Assembly: GCA_035604455.1 (NCBI GenBank)
Contig: DATNIM010000135.1
Span: forward strand, 1-64,000
Length of the DNA: 64,000 nucleotides
Source: AG25 sp035604455
Lineage (GTDB): Bacteria > Gemmatimonadota > Gemmatimonadetes > Gemmatimonadales > GWC2-71-9
Direction of reading: 5' to 3'
Part shown: in pieces, positions 25,015 through 34,256 of the stretch
How the letters are laid out: every line of letters begins with the position of its first letter
Position numbering within the stretch: position 1 is the first letter of the stretch
The notes under the pieces: model-generated
Told to the model about the DNA's origin: nothing
The model's input: only the letters and a program-made list of their open reading frames with translations
Databases searched by the model: none
Translations under genes and position numbers: made by a program

Positions 25015-25020
25015 TCTCCC

Positions 25021-25809
25021 GTGGGCCTCTCGATCGCACACGTCGACGCCTTCACCGACACACCGTTCGCCGGCAACCCGGCCGCCGTGTGCATCCTCTC
25101 GCACGGACGCGCCGCGGACTGGATGCAATCGGTCGCGCGGGAATTGAACCTCTCGGAAACCGCGTTCCTCGAGCCGCGCGACGACGGGTTCGCACTACGG
25201 TGGTTCACGCCCGCCGTCGAGGTGGACCTCTGTGGCCATGCGACGCTCGCGAGCGCCCACATCCTGTGGGAAGACAGCCGACTCGCGCGGGCACAGGAGG
25301 CGCGGTTCCACACGCGCAGCGGCCTCCTCGCGGCGCGGCGCGCCGGTGAGTGGATTGAGCTCGACATGCCTGCCCATCCGCCGGCACCCGCCGCGCCGCC
25401 GCCCGGGCTCTTCGATGCCTTGGGCGTCTCCGCCCGCCCCGTCCTACGCAGCCGGTTCGACTATCTGCTCGAGCTCGAGAGCGAGGAGGGCGTGCGTGCA
25501 CTTACGCCGGACTACGTGGCGCTGTCCCGCGTCGACGCCCGCGGCGTCATCGTGACAAGTCGGGCAGCCGCGACGCCTTTCGACTTCGTGTCGCGCTTCT
25601 TTGCTCCCCGGGTCGGGGTCAACGAGGATCCAGTCACCGGCTCGGCCCACTGCACGCTCGCGCCCTTCTGGACCGAGCGGCTGGGCCGAGCGGACCTGAT
25701 TGCGTACCAGGCCTCGCCGCGGGGCGGCGTGGTTCGGACCCACGTGCGCGGCGACGGCGTGACGCTCGGCGGTCAAGCGGTGACGGTGCTCAGGTGCGAG
25801 TTGCTGTGA
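25021..25809 (+). CDS. PhzF-family isomerase/epimerase
   Basis: A 262-residue PhzF-type protein. The family opening HVDAFTDTPFAGNPAAVCIL is at residues 7-26, with the catalytic Glu in LNLSETAFLEP (about residue 44). The second half repeats the fold, with FFAPRVGVNEDPVTGSAHC (about residues 196-214) carrying the DPVTGSAH motif. Family members are cofactor-free proton shuttles acting on small amino-acid-like or phenazine precursors; the substrate is unknown and no phenazine genes are nearby. Start is GTG at 25021. Probably transcribed on its own or with the EamA gene 30 bases downstream. Confidence 0.93.
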   Translation: MGLSIAHVDAFTDTPFAGNPAAVCILSHGRAADWMQSVARELNLSETAFLEPRDDGFALRWFTPAVEVDLCGHATLASAHILWEDSRLARAQEARFHTRSGLLAARRAGEWIELDMPAHPPAPAAPPPGLFDALGVSARPVLRSRFDYLLELESEEGVRALTPDYVALSRVDARGVIVTSRAAATPFDFVSRFFAPRVGVNEDPVTGSAHCTLAPFWTERLGRADLIAYQASPRGGVVRTHVRGDGVTLGGQAVTVLRCELL

Positions 25810-25839
25810 TCCAGTCACTGGTCGATGGGGAGGACCCGC

Positions 25840-26778
25840 GTGGCTAACGATCGGCACGCATCGCGGAGCACCCACCTCGCCGGTTACTTGTTCGCGCTGG
25901 GGGCGGGCGCGCTCTGGGGAACGACAGGCCCCTTGAGCACGGCCCTCTACGCGGCGGGCGCCGCGCTGACGGGCATCGGGTTCTGGCGTATCTCTATCGG
26001 CACAGTGCTGCTCGCCGCGTACGGTCTCACGCGCCCCGGGTTCTTCCGGATCGACAGGCCTGGGCTCCTCATCGTGGGCTTGGGTGGCGGGGCATTGGTC
26101 GCCCTGTTCGAAGTGGCGTATCAGTTCGGCATCGCCGGGGCCGGCGTCGCCGGCGCAGCCGCGCTCCTGTACACGGCACCCGTGATCGTGGCGATTCTCG
26201 CCAAGCCCCTGCTCGGCGAAGCGCTGACCGCGGCAAGACTCGCACGCGCCGTCGTCGTCATGGCGGGCGCGGCGCTCACCGTCCAAGGTGGCAGTCACGG
26301 CGCGGGAGTCGGGGTGGCGACGCCGAGCCTCGTGATCGGCGTCGTGGGTGGCCTCCTGGCCGCGCTCTCCTACGCGGGCAGCACGTTGCTCGCGCGTTGG
26401 TCGGTGCCGCGCTACGGGTCCGCGCGGGTGCTCCTGCTTGAAATCGCGGGCGGTACGGTGCTCTTGGGGATCGTGCTCCCGCTGGCCGGGCACCCGCCAC
26501 TGCCGCCCCCCACACTCGGTGGGTGGTTGTACATCGGCGTCCTCGTTCTCGCGACGGTGCTCGGCGCGAACTTCCTCTTCTTCGCCGGGGTCCGGCGGAT
26601 CGATGCAGCACCTACGGCGCTCGCCGCGACCATCGAACCGGTGGTCGGCACACTCCTCGCGCTGTTCCTCTTCGACCAACGCCTGACGGCCGTCGGCTGG
26701 CTCGGTTTGGCGATGGTCGTGGGGGGCGTAGCCGCTGGCTACGTGAAGGAAGCGATCGACTCCCGCGCTCAGGCCTAG
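25840..26778 (+). CDS. EamA-family (DMT superfamily) transporter
   Basis: A 312-residue inner-membrane transporter with ten predicted helices in two EamA repeats. The first repeat begins LAGYLFALGAGALWGTTGPLS; the second begins near residue 165 (GVVGGLLAALSYAGSTLLARW). Such proteins usually export metabolites or amino acids. GTG at 25840 is preferred to ATG at 25825 because GGGGAGGA lies 6 bases before it. The last helix ends LGLAMVVGGVAAGYV. The substrate cannot be told; proximity to PhzF may be chance. Confidence 0.9.
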   Translation: MANDRHASRSTHLAGYLFALGAGALWGTTGPLSTALYAAGAALTGIGFWRISIGTVLLAAYGLTRPGFFRIDRPGLLIVGLGGGALVALFEVAYQFGIAGAGVAGAAALLYTAPVIVAILAKPLLGEALTAARLARAVVVMAGAALTVQGGSHGAGVGVATPSLVIGVVGGLLAALSYAGSTLLARWSVPRYGSARVLLLEIAGGTVLLGIVLPLAGHPPLPPPTLGGWLYIGVLVLATVLGANFLFFAGVRRIDAAPTALAATIEPVVGTLLALFLFDQRLTAVGWLGLAMVVGGVAAGYVKEAIDSRAQA

Positions 26779-26814
26779 GGCCCGCGCAACCCGCACTACA
26801 GGCCCGAGGACCTC

Positions 26815-28752
26815 ATGTTCGCGTTGGCCGTCGCTGCGGTCCTACAGCAGCAGGCCCAGACTCCTTTACCGCGTCAGGCGGGCGACACCTCGACCTTTCG
26901 TGCCCTTGGTCTCCCCGCGCCGACAGTCCTGCGCACGGGGGCCGGGACGCCTGGACCCGCCTATTGGCAGCAGCGGGCCGACTACCAGATCGAGGCCTCG
27001 CTCGACACGGCGAGTCAGACGATCTCGGGCCGCGAGGTCATTCGGTACACCAACCACTCGCCAGACACGCTCCGCTACGTCTGGCTCCAGGTGGACCAGA
27101 ACATCTACCGAGCCGACAGCCGGGGCGCGGTCCTCAATCCCCCCGGGGCGCGCTTTGCCGGCTCGGGGTTTGAGGGGGGATACACGATCGACGAGGTCTC
27201 GGCCCTTCGGGAGCGCGCCGGCCAGCCCCGAGCGGTGCGGCTCGCCACTATGCTGAACGGCACCGTGCTGCGCGCCGACCTCGATCAGCCGCTGGTCCCG
27301 GGTCTCGCGACGAGCCTGCGCGTGGTCTACCACTTCGTCGTTCCCGAACATGGCTCGGATCGCATGGGACGCGAGCCCGTTGCGGGCGGCTGGCTCTACG
27401 AAATCGCACAGTGGTACCCCCGCTTGGCCGTCTACGACGACGTGCGCGGGTGGAACACTGAGCAGTACCTCGGGCAGGGCGAGTTCTATCTCGAGTATGG
27501 CGATTTCGACGTGCGACTCACGGTCCCCAGAAGCTTCGTGGTCCTCGCGACGGGGACGCTCGTGAACCCGCTCCAGGTCCTGACGACGACCGAGCGCGCC
27601 CGGCTCGCGGTCGCGGTCCAATCGGACTCCACGGTGCCGATCGTCGCCCGGGCCGAGGCGGGCCAGCCGTCCACCCGCCCCAGCGGGCTGACGCCCCTGC
27701 TCACGTGGCACTTCCGCGCGAAGAATGTCCGCGACGTAGCGTGGGCCGCAGCCCCAACCTTCATCTGGGACGCGAGCGGCTGGCATGGCGTCCTCATCCA
27801 ATCGGTCTACCCCCTCGACGCGAGCGCGGATTGGGGGAACGCCACAGCCTACGCGCGACACTCGATCCAGCACTATTCAGACAAGTGGCTGCCCTACCCC
27901 TATCCAACGGCGATCGCCGTGGCGGGACCGGTCGGCGGCATGGAATACCCGATGATCGTGTTCTGCGGCGACCGGTTCTCGGGGTTCGACCTGTATGCCG
28001 TCGAAACGCACGAGCTCGGACACCAATGGTTCCCGATGGTCGTCGGGTCGAACGAACGCCTGTACGCGTGGATGGACGAGGGGTTCAACACGTTCATCAA
28101 CATCTACTCGGTGCGCTCCTTTTTTCCCGACTCGCTCTGGGACCGCCGCCGCGGCGACCCGCAGGCGTGGGCCCGGGTCGCGGCCTCGGGCCGCGACGTG
28201 CCGAGCATGCTCCCGGCGGACCGGGTCCCGGCCCGCCTGCTCGGCCAGGCCGAGTACACCAAGCCCGCGACCGGGCTCTACTTGCTACGCCACTACATCC
28301 TCGCTGACACGACCCGCTTCGACGCCGCCTTCCGCGAGTACATCCGACGGTGGGCCTACAGGCACCCGACGCCGGCCGATTTCTTCCGTACCATGAACGA
28401 TGCGCTGGGAGAGGACCTGAGCTGGTTTTGGCGCGGCTGGTTTTATACGACCGACGTGATCGATCAGGCGATCGACTCGGTGACGACCGTCCGCGACTCG
28501 GCCGGAGGGGCGAGTGCCGCGGTGTTCCTCTCGAACCTGGGCAGCCTGCCGATGCCGGTCGACCTACAGCTCACGCTCGCCACCGGCGCGGTCCAACGCA
28601 CGCGTCTGCCGGTCGAGATCTGGTTCCAGGGGGACCACTACGTGTTCGTGACGCCGGTGGCGGCCGAGGTGACGAGGGCGGAACTCGATCCCGACCAAGC
28701 GCTCCCGGACGTGCGTCGCGAGAACAACCTGTGGATCAAACGCTCGGACTAG
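26815..28752 (+). CDS. M1-family metallopeptidase, secreted
   Basis: A 645-residue zinc aminopeptidase relative. A short hydrophobic amino terminus (MFALAVAAVLQQQAQT) serves as signal. The substrate-binding exopeptidase motif appears as GGMEYP (about residue 379) in place of the usual GAMEN, the zinc site as HELGHQW (His at about 399) with the downstream Glu in MDEGFNTF. The carboxy-terminal third is a beta-rich and helical domain (SWFWRGWFYTTD). It probably trims peptides outside the cytoplasm. GAGGA lies 5 bases before the ATG. A second M1 enzyme occurs at 59444, so the organism invests in peptide use. Confidence 0.93.
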   Translation: MFALAVAAVLQQQAQTPLPRQAGDTSTFRALGLPAPTVLRTGAGTPGPAYWQQRADYQIEASLDTASQTISGREVIRYTNHSPDTLRYVWLQVDQNIYRADSRGAVLNPPGARFAGSGFEGGYTIDEVSALRERAGQPRAVRLATMLNGTVLRADLDQPLVPGLATSLRVVYHFVVPEHGSDRMGREPVAGGWLYEIAQWYPRLAVYDDVRGWNTEQYLGQGEFYLEYGDFDVRLTVPRSFVVLATGTLVNPLQVLTTTERARLAVAVQSDSTVPIVARAEAGQPSTRPSGLTPLLTWHFRAKNVRDVAWAAAPTFIWDASGWHGVLIQSVYPLDASADWGNATAYARHSIQHYSDKWLPYPYPTAIAVAGPVGGMEYPMIVFCGDRFSGFDLYAVETHELGHQWFPMVVGSNERLYAWMDEGFNTFINIYSVRSFFPDSLWDRRRGDPQAWARVAASGRDVPSMLPADRVPARLLGQAEYTKPATGLYLLRHYILADTTRFDAAFREYIRRWAYRHPTPADFFRTMNDALGEDLSWFWRGWFYTTDVIDQAIDSVTTVRDSAGGASAAVFLSNLGSLPMPVDLQLTLATGAVQRTRLPVEIWFQGDHYVFVTPVAAEVTRAELDPDQALPDVRRENNLWIKRSD

Positions 28753-28764
28753 GCAGGAGCGACG

Positions 28765-30873
28765 CTAGCGCGACGGTTGCGGCTTGAGGTACTGGTCCAG
28801 CCAATCGAGCACCGTACCCCACCACACGCGGCGGTTGCGCGGCCGTTGGACGAAGTGGCCTTCGTCGGGAAAATAGAGGAACTTCCCGGCCACGCCGCGC
28901 TCGCGTAGCGCCGTGAACGCCTGCAAGCCTTCCGACAGATCGACCCGGTAATCGAGCTGGGAATGGACGATCAGCATCGGCGTCTTCCAGTTCGACACGA
29001 AATTCATGGGCGACCATTCGTCGTACAGGGCCCGGTCGCCGTACGGCGGGCCGCCGAACTCCCACTGGACGAACCACAGCTCTTCGGTTGAGCCGGACAT
29101 GCTGGACGGGTTGAAGACGCCATCGTGGGCCACGAGCGCCTTGAACCGGTCCGTGTGGCCTTCGAGCCAGTAGATCATGTAGCCGCCGAACGAGGCCCCG
29201 GCCGCCCCCATGCGGGTCGAGTCGACATAGGGGAGTCGAGCGACCACGTCGAGGCCGCGCATGAGGTCCTCGAAGGGGTAGTCGCCCCAATGCCGTGAAA
29301 CCGCATCGGTGAAGGCCTGCCCGTAGCCCGTGGACCCGTGGAAGTTGACGGCCGCCACGACGTAGCCCCGTCCGGCGAACATTTGATAGTTCCAGCGCGG
29401 ATGCCAGTCGTCGTTCCACGCGCCTTGCGGGCCTCCGTGGAGCACGTAGACGAGCGGGTACTTCTTCGCGGGGTTGAACCCCGGGGGCTTGAGGACCCAG
29501 CCGAAGACCGAGTCCCCTCGCGCACCGACGAACCCGAACGCCTCGAGCGGGTGCAGGTCCAGCGTTGCCGTTGCCGAATCGGTGTGGTGGGTGAGCGGGC
29601 GACCCGCGACCCAGACCTCCGACGGATGGGTCGCCGACTGGTGCAGGTAGGCGAGCGTACGGCCGTCGGGCGCGACCGTGACACCCGTGTTCACGCCGTC
29701 TCCCCCGACCACGAGCGTGCGGCGGAACGACGGCACGTCGATGCGGTAGACGTTCCCGCGGCCGCGCTCTTCGACGGCGGCGTACAGGCACTTGGCGTCG
29801 GGACACCACGCATACGCGCTCACCGAGAGGGGCCAGCCCGCGGTGGCTTCGCGCCGCTCGCCGCCCTTGCGGGAAAGCAGCATGAGCCGCCCACGATCCG
29901 CCTCGAACCCCGCCCGCTCCAGGGACAGATACGCGAGCCACTGACCGTCGGGCGAGTAGCGAGGGGTGTTGTTCGCGCCAGGTCCCGCCGTGATGGCGCG
30001 CAGGCCGCCGCCGTCCCGCGCCATCACGTAGATGTTCACGGTGGTGTTGTCCGCCACCGGATCCTCGTGGATGGCGACGGCGATCTGTTGGCTGTCGGGC
30101 GCGACGCTCACGTCGCCCGCGCCGCTCGTCGCGATCGTCGGCACGTCCCGGTCGATCGGCGTGAGATCGCGCGTGTGCCCATCGAGACCGACGCTGACGA
30201 GGTGTTGCCGGCGCCCGACGCGCCAATCGTTCCAATGCCGGTAGAAGAGATCCGTCCACAGACGGGCGTCGGTCGGGTAATCTCCGGTGCGGCGGTCGAT
30301 CTCCTGCTCGGGCGGCCACTTCGTATCGGACGTGACGACGAGACCAGTGCCGTCGGCGAACCACACGGGATCGGACGCCCCGCCCGGAAGGTCTGTGAGT
30401 CGCCGCGCCTCACCGCCGGCCATAGGCAGGACGTAGAGCTGGGCCGATCCCTGCCGCGTCGAGACGAACCCGAGCGTGCGGCCGTCCGGCGACCAGCAGG
30501 GCTGCTGGTCCGACCCGGGTCCCGCCGTCAGCTCGCGGGTACTGCCATCAACGTCCGCGAGCCAGATCCGACTCGTGCTGTGGTTCTCGGCGAGGGACGC
30601 CGTCGTCACGACGTAGGCGACGCGGCGCCCGTCAGGCGACAACTCGGGATCGCTGACCACTGGGAGGGCGAGGAACGCGTCGACGGTGAGGCCCCGCTCT
30701 TGGGCGGCGAGCCGTCCGACCACCGCGACGCCGAACAGGACCGCGTGCGCGAGGGCGCGCAGTGAATCGATGGTCGTGCCCCCTTCGGGAAGCGTGCGAG
30801 TCGTGGAGGGCCGTGCGCCCGTAATGGGGCCCGCGCTCTTGCTTTGCCCGGCCCGCGGAGAAATCTTCCCCAT
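28765..30873 (-). CDS. S9-family (prolyl oligopeptidase/acylaminoacyl) peptidase
   Basis: A 702-residue serine peptidase: a seven-bladed WD40-like propeller from TolB/DPP repeats (LSPDGRRVAYV, WSPDGRTLGFVS, YSPDGQWLAYLS, about residues 70-440), then an alpha/beta-hydrolase domain. Nucleophile GASFGGYM (about residue 566), Asp in HSQLDYRV and His in PDEGHFV make a complete triad. The amino terminus has a signal-like segment (LRALAHAVLFGVAVVGRLAAQ) about 37 residues in, so the ATG at 30873 may be upstream of the true start, although no standard start codon lies between. Divergent from fabH with 35 bases between starts, and convergent with the M1 gene. Confidence 0.92.
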   Translation of the reverse strand: MGKISPRAGQSKSAGPITGARPSTTRTLPEGGTTIDSLRALAHAVLFGVAVVGRLAAQERGLTVDAFLALPVVSDPELSPDGRRVAYVVTTASLAENHSTSRIWLADVDGSTRELTAGPGSDQQPCWSPDGRTLGFVSTRQGSAQLYVLPMAGGEARRLTDLPGGASDPVWFADGTGLVVTSDTKWPPEQEIDRRTGDYPTDARLWTDLFYRHWNDWRVGRRQHLVSVGLDGHTRDLTPIDRDVPTIATSGAGDVSVAPDSQQIAVAIHEDPVADNTTVNIYVMARDGGGLRAITAGPGANNTPRYSPDGQWLAYLSLERAGFEADRGRLMLLSRKGGERREATAGWPLSVSAYAWCPDAKCLYAAVEERGRGNVYRIDVPSFRRTLVVGGDGVNTGVTVAPDGRTLAYLHQSATHPSEVWVAGRPLTHHTDSATATLDLHPLEAFGFVGARGDSVFGWVLKPPGFNPAKKYPLVYVLHGGPQGAWNDDWHPRWNYQMFAGRGYVVAAVNFHGSTGYGQAFTDAVSRHWGDYPFEDLMRGLDVVARLPYVDSTRMGAAGASFGGYMIYWLEGHTDRFKALVAHDGVFNPSSMSGSTEELWFVQWEFGGPPYGDRALYDEWSPMNFVSNWKTPMLIVHSQLDYRVDLSEGLQAFTALRERGVAGKFLYFPDEGHFVQRPRNRRVWWGTVLDWLDQYLKPQPSR

Positions 30874-30908
30874 TCCCTGTCACGCCGCAACCAGCGTCCC
30901 GAGGAGCC

Positions 30909-31904
30909 ATGCCCCGCACGGAAGTGATCGCCACGGGCTTCCACGTCCCGGCCCGGTGCGTCACCAACGACGATCTCGCCCGGCTGATGGATACGTCCGA
31001 CGAGTGGATCTCGCAGCGCAGCGGGATCCGGACGCGCTACTGGGTGAGCGAGGGCGACACGGGGGTCGCGCTGGCGCGGGAGGCCGCTAAGCGCGCGCTC
31101 GCCAAGGCGAGCCTCAAGGCGCAGGACTTGGACTGCATCGTGTATTGCACGTGCACGCCGGATCATTTCGAGCCAGGCAACGGCGTTTTCCTGCAGCGCG
31201 AGCTTGGACTCACCCGGACGCCCGCGCTCGACGTGCGCAACCAGTGCAGCGGGTTCCTGTACGGGCTCGCCATCGCCGACGCCTGGATCCGGACGGGGCA
31301 GTACCGCCGTATTCTCCTCATCGGTGCCGAAGTGCATTCCCGCGGTCTCGATAAGACCACGCGCGGGCGAGACACGGCGGTGCTGTTCGGTGACGGCGCC
31401 GGGGCCGCGATCCTCGGCCCGACCGACGACCCGGGACGCGGCGTCTTGTCGACCCATCTCTTCGCGGACGGTCAACACGCCGAGAAGCTTTGGGTGGACG
31501 CCCCCGGCCTTGCCCACGATCCCTTCATCAGCCACGCGCTCCTCGACGCGGGGAAGCAGCTCCCGGTCATGGACGGCCGCGACGTGTTCCGGTTCGCGTC
31601 CACGCTGATGCCTGAAGCCGCCGAACTCGCGCTGCGCACCAATGGGGCGAGCGCCGCCGACGTGAAGCTCTTGGTCCCGCACCAGGCGAACCTGCGTATC
31701 ATTGAGCTCGTGCAGCGCACGCTTGGACTCCGCAACGATCAGGTCTACGTGAACATTCAGAAGTACGGCAACACCACGGCTGCGTCGATTCCGATCGCGC
31801 TCGACGAGGCCCTGGGGGAGGGCCGGCTCTCGCGCGGCGATCTCCTCCTGCTCGCGGCGTTCGGCTCGGGGTTCACCTGGGCGAGCGCCGCGATTCGCTG
31901 GTAA
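30909..31904 (+). CDS. fabH: 3-oxoacyl-ACP synthase III
   Basis: A 331-residue KAS III that starts fatty-acid synthesis by condensing an acyl-CoA with malonyl-ACP. The triad is complete: Cys113 in RNQCSGFLYG, His258 in PHQANLRI and Asn288 in YGNTTAASIP. FGDGAGAAIL and the closing GSGFTWASAAIRW fit the family. It is cytoplasmic. GAGGAG lies 3 to 8 bases before the ATG. It is separated from fabI by 5 bases; the rest of the fab cluster is not here. Some family members make secondary metabolites, but the company of fabI supports a primary role. Confidence 0.95.
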   Translation: MPRTEVIATGFHVPARCVTNDDLARLMDTSDEWISQRSGIRTRYWVSEGDTGVALAREAAKRALAKASLKAQDLDCIVYCTCTPDHFEPGNGVFLQRELGLTRTPALDVRNQCSGFLYGLAIADAWIRTGQYRRILLIGAEVHSRGLDKTTRGRDTAVLFGDGAGAAILGPTDDPGRGVLSTHLFADGQHAEKLWVDAPGLAHDPFISHALLDAGKQLPVMDGRDVFRFASTLMPEAAELALRTNGASAADVKLLVPHQANLRIIELVQRTLGLRNDQVYVNIQKYGNTTAASIPIALDEALGEGRLSRGDLLLLAAFGSGFTWASAAIRW

Positions 31905-31909
31905 CCGGG

Positions 31910-32818
31910 ATGTTGACCATCGATCTGCGGGGCAAACGCGCGTTCATCGCCGGCGTGGCGGACGACGGCGGCTTCGGATTCGCCATTGCACGCGCTCTGG
32001 CGAGCGCCGGGGCAACGATTTGCCTCGGCACGTGGCCGCCCGCGCTCGGCATTTTCACGAAGCTGCTCGAGCGCGGGAAGATCGCCGACTCCCTCCAGCT
32101 GCCGGGGGGCGAGACACTCTCGTTCGAGCGGATCTATCCCCTCGACGCCGCCTACGATGCGCTGGCCGATGCGCCCGCCGAGGTGCGGGAGAACAAGCGG
32201 TACCGGGACGTGGGCGATTTCAGTGTGGCCGGCGTGACGGAGCGCCTGCGCGCAGACTTCGGGCCCGAGGGGCTCGACATCGTCGTGCACAGTCTGGCGA
32301 ACGCGCCCGAGGTGAAGCGACCGCTGCTCGACACGACCCGGCGGGGCTACCTCGACGCAGTGAGCGTGAGCGCGTACAGCAACGTCTCGTTCGTGCACCA
32401 CCTCGGTCCTCTGATGCGACCCGAAGGCGCGTTTCTGTCGCTGACGTACATGGCGGGGGAGCGGGTGATTCCGGGCTACGGTGGGGGCATGTCGTCGGCG
32501 AAAGCCGCCCTCGAAGCCGACACGCGCACCCTGGCCTACGAGGCTGGCCGGCGGTTCGGCGTCCGCGTCAACACGATCTCGGCCGGCCCGTGGGCCTCGC
32601 GCGCCGCGAACGCGATCGGCTTCATTGAGCAGATGATCGCCTACACGACCGCCAACGCCCCGCTCGCTCGGCCGATTCACGCGGACGACGTCGCTCAGGC
32701 AGCGGCGTTCCTCGTCAGTCCGCTGGCCCGGGCGATCACGGGCTCCATTGTGTATGTGGACAGCGGGTACCACGTGATGGGGATGGCCGTAACGACAACC
32801 CCGCCGCCAGCTCCCTAG
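31910..32818 (+). CDS. fabI: Enoyl-ACP reductase, plant/chlamydial-type FabI
   Basis: A 302-residue NADH-dependent enoyl-ACP reductase catalysing the last step of each elongation round. NAD-binding start GVADDGGFGFAIA; catalytic Tyr190 and Lys198 in PGYGGGMSSAKAAL, spaced as in plant ENR, with Tyr180 in LTYMAG. The extra block ERIYPLDAAYDAL and VRENKRYRDVG (about residues 70-100) marks it as the longer plant/chlamydial type rather than the E. coli type. Coupled to fabH by a 5-base gap. Triclosan sensitivity is usual for this type but cannot be read from the sequence alone. Confidence 0.95.
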   Translation: MLTIDLRGKRAFIAGVADDGGFGFAIARALASAGATICLGTWPPALGIFTKLLERGKIADSLQLPGGETLSFERIYPLDAAYDALADAPAEVRENKRYRDVGDFSVAGVTERLRADFGPEGLDIVVHSLANAPEVKRPLLDTTRRGYLDAVSVSAYSNVSFVHHLGPLMRPEGAFLSLTYMAGERVIPGYGGGMSSAKAALEADTRTLAYEAGRRFGVRVNTISAGPWASRAANAIGFIEQMIAYTTANAPLARPIHADDVAQAAAFLVSPLARAITGSIVYVDSGYHVMGMAVTTTPPPAP

Positions 32819-32831
32819 CGACGCTCCCGGC

Positions 32832-33755
32832 TCACCCGCGCACCACCGCGAGTGAGAGCGCCACTTCCGGTTGGCCCGCGACCGTGCGGAGCGCGCGCAC
32901 CACGCTCGCGGCGAAGGTCTTGCCCGCCCCCTGTTCGATTTCCTCCAGCGCGCGCCACTTGGGGAACGCGGGCCGAACGGGGGTCGCCATCTGCAGGGTC
33001 TCGAACGAATCGGCGACGGCCAGAATCTTCACGGTCGTACGCAAGGGCAGCGTTTCGATGTCCCAGTCCTCGCCCACGATCTCATAGTAGTGATCGTACT
33101 CGGCAATGATTTCCGCCGCGCCGCGCATGGCGCGCGCCACGGGCACGCTCGCGTCACCTTCCGAGCGGGTCAGAAGGCGGAGCAGCCGCTGATCCTGAGC
33201 TCCCACTTCATGCAGCAGGGCCGCCACTCGAAGGTTTTCGCACTCTTCATCAGACAGCTTGAGCTCGCGCGCGATGGCGTCCGACAGCTGGGCGACCCGG
33301 GTGCTGTGTCCCTGCTGGTGACGCTCTGCCGACTCGATGTGGAACGCCAGGAGCTCGAGCGTCGCGAGGTAGGCATTCTTCACGTCGGCGAGGCGTGCGT
33401 TCAGCTGCTCGGACAACGTCCCCACGACGTAGCCCGTGAGCACGAGAAACCCGGCCCACGGGATGAGACCGAGCAACACCGGTTCGGTGAAACCGGGCTG
33501 CCCTTCGAGCCCCTGGACCGCCTGATAGAAGAAGATCAGCGCCACCACGAAGCCGCCCGAGGCCACCGCGAACCGCCGGCCCCCATAGAAGCCCGCGAGG
33601 ATCATGGGCAGGTAGTAGAAGCTCAGGAACGCCGTCTTCTGGTCGACTACCCCGTGGATGACGAGCATCGCGCCAACGAGCAGCAGCACGAACAGCCGCT
33701 CGAAGTGGCGGAAGAAGAACAGTTTGGCCCGCTCCACCAACGTCCGATGGACCAC
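32832..33755 (-). CDS. Membrane protein with a degenerate HD domain
   Basis: A 307-residue protein with four helices in the first 115 residues (LFVLLLVGAMLVIHGVV, FLSFYYLPMILAGFYGG, VVALIFFYQA, LIPWAGFLVLTGYVV), a short coiled coil and then an HD-GYP-like helical domain. GHSTRVAQLSDAIA gives the first His, but LLHEVG replaces the canonical LLHD(I/V)G, and no GYP motif or downstream metal His set is visible, so catalysis on cyclic di-GMP is doubtful. It may be a sensor or binding relic. GTG start at 33755 with GAGG upstream. Convergent with fabI. The 222 bases beyond hold only a promoter. Confidence 0.8.
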   Translation of the reverse strand: MVHRTLVERAKLFFFRHFERLFVLLLVGAMLVIHGVVDQKTAFLSFYYLPMILAGFYGGRRFAVASGGFVVALIFFYQAVQGLEGQPGFTEPVLLGLIPWAGFLVLTGYVVGTLSEQLNARLADVKNAYLATLELLAFHIESAERHQQGHSTRVAQLSDAIARELKLSDEECENLRVAALLHEVGAQDQRLLRLLTRSEGDASVPVARAMRGAAEIIAEYDHYYEIVGEDWDIETLPLRTTVKILAVADSFETLQMATPVRPAFPKWRALEEIEQGAGKTFAASVVRALRTVAGQPEVALSLAVVRG

Positions 33756-33888
33756 CAGAACCTCGATCGGCGCTTAAGAGGGAGGACGTCGAACCCCAAG
33801 GTGGGAACGGCGGCCTTCCCACGCAATGGGTCGAGAGCGTCGGGCCGCCGGCGGCGCCGGCTCCCGGCGGGCTAGCTGTGCGCGACTG

Positions 33889-33917
33889 TTGAAGTTAGAC
33901 GCAAGCGCCCTTAGAAT
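33889..33917 (+). promoter_or_regulatory. Strong promoter TTGAAG-N17-TAGAAT
   Basis: TTGAAG at 33889-33894, TAGAAT at 33912-33917, 17 bases apart. Both boxes are close to the sigma-70 consensus. It serves the small membrane protein at 33978 with a leader of about 50 bases, the longest leader seen among the promoters here. Confidence 0.55.
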
Positions 33918-33977
33918 CGGGGCGACAACCCTGGCCGTCCTTGCCGATCCACGCCCACGCCCTTGCGGAGGCGCCCG

Positions 33978-34256
33978 ATGCCTTTCGGTGGCTTCATCGA
34001 CACGCTGCCCCAGACTTGGTTCTTGGTCATCCATGCGTCGCTCGGGTTGATCGGCGTGATGCTGTGGCGGCGGGCTCGAGCGGCGGGACAGCATTCCGCG
34101 GCGCGTGGGTTCGTGCTCTACATCGTGGGCGAGCTCTGCTACATCGTGTATCACCTCGACCTCATCACCTTTCTCTTCGCCCACGCGCTGGCGGAGGTGT
34201 GCGACGGCCTCGCCCTGCTCGCGATCGGGCTCGGCATACGACGCAAAACGGCCTGA
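33978..34256 (+). CDS. Small integral membrane protein of unknown function
   Basis: A 92-residue protein with about three hydrophobic helices (TWFLVIHASLGLIGVMLW, FVLYIVGELCYIVYHLDL, ALAEVCDGLALLAIGLGI). The middle helix carries the polar residues E, C and H, which could bind a metal or cofactor. No family recognised. GGAGG lies 6 bases before the ATG at 33978 and a strong promoter lies about 60 bases upstream. Its stop directly abuts the stop of the convergent fusion gene. Confidence 0.75.
   Translation: MPFGGFIDTLPQTWFLVIHASLGLIGVMLWRRARAAGQHSAARGFVLYIVGELCYIVYHLDLITFLFAHALAEVCDGLALLAIGLGIRRKTA

Noticed and set aside
33797..33821. GTGGGAA...TTCCCAC inverted repeat as a terminator
   Set aside because: Seven pairs with an 8-base loop and no T-run, lying upstream of both divergent genes, not after one.
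32871..33875. Long plus-strand open frame opposite the HD-domain membrane protein
   Set aside because: Composition is charged and without family motifs; the minus strand has membrane helices and HD motifs.
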